From the NCBI GenBank assembly GCA_029934675.1, contig JAOZLT010000044.1, forward strand, positions 1-9,159: a stretch of 9,159 bases of DNA, in the 5' to 3' direction. The notes under the pieces are model-generated. The model was not told the DNA's origin, did no database searches, and worked only from the letters and a program-made list of their open reading frames with translations. The DNA is from Candidatus Altimarinota bacterium. Its GTDB lineage: Bacteria; Patescibacteriota; Gracilibacteria; UM-FILTER-43-11. The translations under genes were made by a program, and so were the position numbers. This document shows positions 6,648 to 9,159 of the stretch, in pieces. Every line of letters begins with the position of its first letter. The first letter of the stretch is position 1.

Positions 6648-6690
6648 AAAAAATAAATTCCGTTAAGTAATGTTTATTGGAATTTATTTT
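6648..6690 (-). promoter_or_regulatory. AU-rich 12-bp leader hairpin with U-run upstream of the cold-shock gene
   Basis: Bases 6650-6661 and 6679-6690 are perfect reverse complements (12 bp, 17-nt loop). On the minus strand the stem is followed by T6 (6653-6648) and then, 13 bases later, the ATG. The layout is that of an intrinsic terminator or attenuator placed inside the leader. With only two G-C pairs the stem would be sensitive to temperature, so it may alternatively be an RNA thermosensor. The structure is visible; its function is inference. Confidence 0.55.
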
Positions 6691-6726
6691 GTAAACCCTA
6701 CAACAATTTCCTAATGGACTGCGCTA

Positions 6727-6754
6727 AGAGTACAGTTTTTATTGAAATAGTCAA
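6727..6754 (-). promoter_or_regulatory. Candidate promoter for the cold-shock gene
   Basis: On the minus strand TTGACT (6754-6749) is followed after 16 bp by TACTCT (6732-6727). The -35 matches consensus at 5 of 6 positions; the -10 keeps the key T, A and final T. Transcription would start near 6720 and give a leader of about 86 bases containing the hairpin at 6690-6648. The weak -10 makes this tentative. Confidence 0.45.
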
Positions 6755-6759
6755 ACTTA

Positions 6760-6940
6760 ATTTCGCATTTTGTATTTCTGGCCTTGCCTGCAGGTAGACA
6801 AGATTTCGTATTTAAATCTGTATTTTTGATATACCATTTATCATTTATTTAGCATTTAACTGTGGAATGCGGAGTAAATGATAAATTTAAAATAATATAT
6901 GCGAAATAGAATGCGAAATCAGAAATACGAAATGCGAAAT
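6760..6940. repeat. 181-bp heptamer-built inverted repeat downstream of the unknown gene
   Basis: The outer arms 6760-6780 and 6920-6940 pair over 21 bp with one G-U. Both are whole heptamers: ATTTCGC, ATTTTGT, ATTTCTG on the left; CAGAAAT, ACGAAAT, GCGAAAT on the right, with GCGAAAT also at 6913-6919 and 6901-6907. Further in, GATTTCGTATT (6802-6812) can pair with 6910-6920, ATTTATCATTTA (6836-6847) pairs perfectly with 6875-6886, and GCATT/AATGC (6852-6856, 6866-6870) closes the tip. A GC-richer side hairpin, CTTG...CAAG around CCTGCAGG, sits at 6783-6802. Read on the minus strand the element begins two bases after the stop of the 692-codon gene. I see no target-site duplication or transposase. 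Confidence 0.75.
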
Positions 6941-6942
6941 AG

Positions 6943-9021
6943 TTAAGCAGCCACCCTCTCCTGCTCAGACTCTGTAGTTTTAGCCAGACACTTCCTGTTA
7001 TATCTAATCATTGCTCTCGTATCACCCAAGCCTAACTCAATATATCTTCCATTCAGCCAAACCATATTATTAACTCTGGTGTTTTTGTTATTAAGCGATT
7101 GTTCACTATTTAATGATTTTATACTTTCGATTGAATTCACTTCCACTCTCATTACGCTTTGTTTTTCCTTTTTATCGTTAAGATAAGTATTCTTTTCAAA
7201 GGTTTTATCAGCATTAACTACTTTTGTAGCATGATATGGAACTTTGTTGTCATAAGCCTTTTTCGATACCTTTGATTTTCCTGCCCCAAATGGGCCCCTT
7301 TGGAGTTTACCCTTTCCAACTTTTATAATTCTGAGAGAGTTTCTTTTTTTGTGGTTTTCAGGAGCTTCAGTGAACGATAAATCGCCTTCAGTCCTTTGTA
7401 TTGGATTTAGGTCCTCTACCCCTTCCTGTGCCTCATTATCATTAACCGGAGAATATTTTATAGATTCCCCATCCCCATTTGTGTCTAACAATCGTTCAGC
7501 TTCCTGACCTTCCTGCTCCGAAGATTCATGCATATAACAAACTCTCATTTCGTTAAAATTCAATTTTCTTTGTTTCTCTCTAGCTTGATACAAATTCTTT
7601 TGATAAGTCATAGGATCTTCTTTTTGTGTTGTCTTACCCTCAAAGAAATTGCTAATTTTTTGGGTAAATGTCAACTTTTGTGTGCGATCAAGTTTATCCA
7701 TACTAGCTTTTACAGCTGCTTTGATTTCCTTATTTTCAATTGTATCCAACTCTTTATCAGCATCACTTTTAGCTACACTTGAAACGTTACCTTCAGCCGA
7801 TCCGGACAAACGATTGTAAGTGGATTCAATTTGGCTAAATCCGTTATCCAGACTGTCATACATCTTGTCTAAAGTCTTTTTTGCCCCCTTATTCTTTATT
7901 TGGTCAATTTTAGCCCTAAGAATTTCATATCTTCGCATCTGCATTGGAAAGGATTCCAGATATCTTTGTTTTCCATCAAAAGACTGGCTTTTGATATCTT
8001 GTAAAAAGGCTACGTATGTGTGTTTGCTAATAATTTTCTTTTTTAATAATTCAGCTATTTTTTTTTCGTACCGAACTTCTATGTTTTGACCTTCTTTTTC
8101 CTTCATACTTCCGAATTCTCTAAAAAGTTCTGTATATCCCATCTTTTCTCTTAATCCTTCTATTTTTTTAAGTGATGAGCCTTTGAAGGTTTTGCGAATA
8201 TCTTTCCATAAATCTTCATATCTTTTTAACTGATTTTCACTTTTTAGCTCTCGCATCCAATACTTTTTTTCATTGAGATTTACCTTCTTAAAGTCCTCCA
8301 TATATTTTTTGACTGTTTCCTTTCCGATTATTCCTTCTTTCTTAGCTTTTTCCAATAATCCTTGATATTCTTTTGTCATTTTCTGAGATTCAATATCACC
8401 TTCTTTTTCTGCATATTTTTCAGCTTTCTTAAAATCTTCTTCTATCTTTTTCAAAAATTTACGACGTTCTGGAACTTTCATTTTTAAGAACTCTTTCTCA
8501 CCTGGAACTTTGACTTTTGTATATTCATCAACCTGTAGAAAATCTTTTCCTTTTGCAAGCGGACTATTTACAATTACATCATACTTACTCCTATCCTCCT
8601 CCATTCTTTTAATTTTGTCTTTTATCAAAGTTTCAGCCTGTATAAATTTACTCACAAATTCGGGTTCATGAATAATTTTGGATAATAAAAAATCTCTATC
8701 ATTCTCACTAGCAACTCCGCTTTTTATAGCATCATTGAGATATTTGAGTATTGTACCTGCCTTATCCTGTTGCTCTTTGGCATGTTTATATATATCTCTT
8801 AAATCTTTTGAGCTTAGTTTTTCGCTTTCTTTTCCTAATACCAATCCTTTATAAAAATCATGAGATTCTCTTTTAATTAGCCTTTGACCCCATGAAGCTT
8901 CAGCAATTCCCCCGATTTCTCTACGCAAAACATCATCCGACATATTATCACCTCCAAGCGTTTCATTGTCCTCCTTTCTATCTTCAACATCCTCCCCGTG
9001 ATCTAAATCTTTTTCAATCAT
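6943..9021 (-). CDS. Large Lys/Glu-rich helical protein of unknown function with an internal repeated module
   Basis: I do not recognise this 692-residue protein. It has no signal peptide, transmembrane segment or known catalytic motif, and looks cytoplasmic. Residues 27-210 are charged and probably helical. A module of about 58 residues occurs at 219-277 and 318-375: Tyr at the start, KKxII.K.T, an aromatic or Met position, DxK, then a KxxY/W stretch and RYExLxxxI. A partial third copy may lie at 174-205. Residues about 498-550 form an acidic linker, and 556-692 a basic tail ending in VWLNGRYIELGLGDTRAMIRYN, possibly a small folded domain. The longest frame starts at 9021, ten bases after a predicted transcription start, but an ATG at 8943 (666 residues) has the only good Shine-Dalgarno in the window, so the true start is open. 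Structural, scaffold or nucleic-acid-binding roles fit the composition; none is shown. Confidence 0.8.
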   Translation of the reverse strand: MIEKDLDHGEDVEDRKEDNETLGGDNMSDDVLRREIGGIAEASWGQRLIKRESHDFYKGLVLGKESEKLSSKDLRDIYKHAKEQQDKAGTILKYLNDAIKSGVASENDRDFLLSKIIHEPEFVSKFIQAETLIKDKIKRMEEDRSKYDVIVNSPLAKGKDFLQVDEYTKVKVPGEKEFLKMKVPERRKFLKKIEEDFKKAEKYAEKEGDIESQKMTKEYQGLLEKAKKEGIIGKETVKKYMEDFKKVNLNEKKYWMRELKSENQLKRYEDLWKDIRKTFKGSSLKKIEGLREKMGYTELFREFGSMKEKEGQNIEVRYEKKIAELLKKKIISKHTYVAFLQDIKSQSFDGKQRYLESFPMQMRRYEILRAKIDQIKNKGAKKTLDKMYDSLDNGFSQIESTYNRLSGSAEGNVSSVAKSDADKELDTIENKEIKAAVKASMDKLDRTQKLTFTQKISNFFEGKTTQKEDPMTYQKNLYQAREKQRKLNFNEMRVCYMHESSEQEGQEAERLLDTNGDGESIKYSPVNDNEAQEGVEDLNPIQRTEGDLSFTEAPENHKKRNSLRIIKVGKGKLQRGPFGAGKSKVSKKAYDNKVPYHATKVVNADKTFEKNTYLNDKKEKQSVMRVEVNSIESIKSLNSEQSLNNKNTRVNNMVWLNGRYIELGLGDTRAMIRYNRKCLAKTTESEQERVAA
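8947..8955 (-). promoter_or_regulatory. Strong Shine-Dalgarno GGAGGTGAT before an internal ATG at 8943
   Basis: On the minus strand GGAGGTGAT (8955-8947) precedes the in-frame ATG (8943-8941, codon 27 of the long frame), with 7 bases between GGAGG and ATG. It matches the 3' end of 16S rRNA over nine bases. None of the other starts in the window has such a site, so this one is striking. It favours a 666-residue product or a second initiation point; alternatively the purine-rich codons (Leu-Gly-Gly-Asp) imitate the motif by chance. Confidence 0.6.
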
Positions 9022-9037
9022 AATTTAATGTAAAGCA

Positions 9038-9066
9038 ATTGTAGTCTAATAGAGGGGATTGGGCAA
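9038..9066 (-). promoter_or_regulatory. Sigma70-type promoter for the unknown large gene
   Basis: On the minus strand TTGCCC (9066-9061) and TACAAT (9043-9038) are separated by exactly 17 bp. Transcription would begin near 9031, only about ten bases before the ATG at 9021 but nearly 90 bases before the ATG at 8943. A perfect dyad lies just upstream of the -35 box. Confidence 0.65.
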
Positions 9067-9081
9067 TAAGAAAGGTGATTT

Positions 9082-9099
9082 GTACAATACTCATTGTAC
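9082..9099. promoter_or_regulatory. Perfect dyad GTACAAT-ACTC-ATTGTAC, operator-like
   Basis: Seven-base arms separated by four bases are exact reverse complements. The site lies 15 bp upstream of the -35 box of the large gene's promoter, a usual place for an activator site. It could also form a small RNA hairpin if the region is transcribed from upstream. No cognate regulator is visible in the window. Confidence 0.45.
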
Positions 9100-9116
9100 G
9101 GTGTTACTTCTTCAAC

Positions 9117-9158
9117 TTACTCAATTAATACCCCCATTTTATATAGAACAGCGGTGAA
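9117..9158 (-). CDS. Possible C-terminal end of another minus-strand gene
   Basis: The minus strand entering from the window edge reads FTAVLYKMGVLIE and then TAA (9119-9117). The 13 codons look protein-like, and TAA is the only stop used by the recognisable genes here. The piece is too short for family assignment and the frame may be open by chance. If real, it is followed by about 50 bp before the next promoter. Confidence 0.25.
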   Translation of the reverse strand, partial: FTAVLYKMGVLIE

Positions 9159-9159
9159 G

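Noticed and set aside
6760..6940. Interpretation of the 181-bp inverted repeat as a MITE or insertion-sequence remnant
   Set aside because: No target-site duplication flanks it, no transposase is present, and the arms are made of the same tandem heptamers found in other spacers, pointing to a repeat family rather than terminal repeats of a transposon.
1388..6940. The repeated heptamer spacers as a CRISPR array
   Set aside because: Units are seven bases long, contiguous, without spacers of 30-40 bases and without cas genes.
7273..7296. Walker A-like sequence GPFGAGKS (residues 576-583) in the unknown large protein
   Set aside because: It matches GxxxxGK[S/T] literally, but the preceding residues are basic (VGKGKLQR) instead of a hydrophobic strand, and no Walker B or other ATPase motif follows. 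Most likely a chance match in a basic tail.
7459..7491. EF-hand or dockerin-like DTNGDGES (residues 513-520) in the unknown large protein
   Set aside because: The spacing of the calcium ligands fails after DG: the hydrophobic eighth position and the twelfth-position Glu are missing, there is no second copy, and it lies in an acidic linker.
8877..8966. 29-codon ORF on the minus strand with an AAAGGAGG site, overlapping the internal start of the large gene
   Set aside because: The SD-to-ATG spacing is only 3 bases and the peptide shows no recognisable features. Kept only as part of the start-site finding, not as a gene.

Overview
The window is AT-rich bacterial DNA with seven confident protein genes and several long spacers full of short-word repeats and hairpins. 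The gene style suggests a Candidate Phyla Radiation (Patescibacteria) bacterium: a short cold-shock protein lacking the usual N-terminal Trp/Phe, a trimmed ROK kinase, a large Lys/Glu-rich protein of no recognised family, almost no Shine-Dalgarno sequences, and TAA at every recognisable stop. A Peregrinibacteria-like lineage is my guess from the look of the proteins, not something I could search. Intact open frames without in-frame TGA, with conserved glycines written as GGN, give no sign of the TGA=Gly code.

Left part, plus strand: the 3' end of an endonuclease/exonuclease/phosphatase-family gene (1-257), a 20-bp perfect inverted repeat (271-331) ending 5 bp before the next start codon, and a ROK-family sugar kinase (337-1146) without the family's zinc loop. 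A 478-bp spacer follows. It holds a 15-bp dyad, a heptanucleotide-repeat hairpin, a cluster of AATATATT sites and a strong sigma70-type promoter (TTGAGT, 17 bp, TGcTATAAT).

Middle, plus strand: that promoter faces three genes in a row: a GT4 glycogen-synthase-like glycosyltransferase (1625-2851), a GH57 alpha-amylase-type enzyme (2928-4295) and a GH15 glucoamylase-type enzyme (4392-6362). None has a signal peptide. Together with the upstream ROK kinase they make a coherent intracellular alpha-glucan cassette: synthesis from nucleotide-sugar, remodelling or cutting by GH57, release of glucose by GH15, and phosphorylation by the ROK kinase. The spacers between the three genes are built from tandem ATTTCNN-type heptamers plus inverted copies that form hairpins, starting on the last base of the preceding stop codon.

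Right part, minus strand: a cold-shock-domain protein (6634-6434) converges on the GH15 gene across a shared bidirectional terminator. Its predicted leader contains a 12-bp AU-rich hairpin with a U-run. A 181-bp heptamer-built inverted repeat (6760-6940) then lies just after the stop of a 692-codon unknown gene (9021-6943). That protein has an internal duplicated helical module, an acidic linker and a basic tail. It has a good promoter, an upstream operator-like dyad, and an unusually strong Shine-Dalgarno pointing to an internal start at 8943. The last 40 bases may hold the tail of another minus-strand gene.
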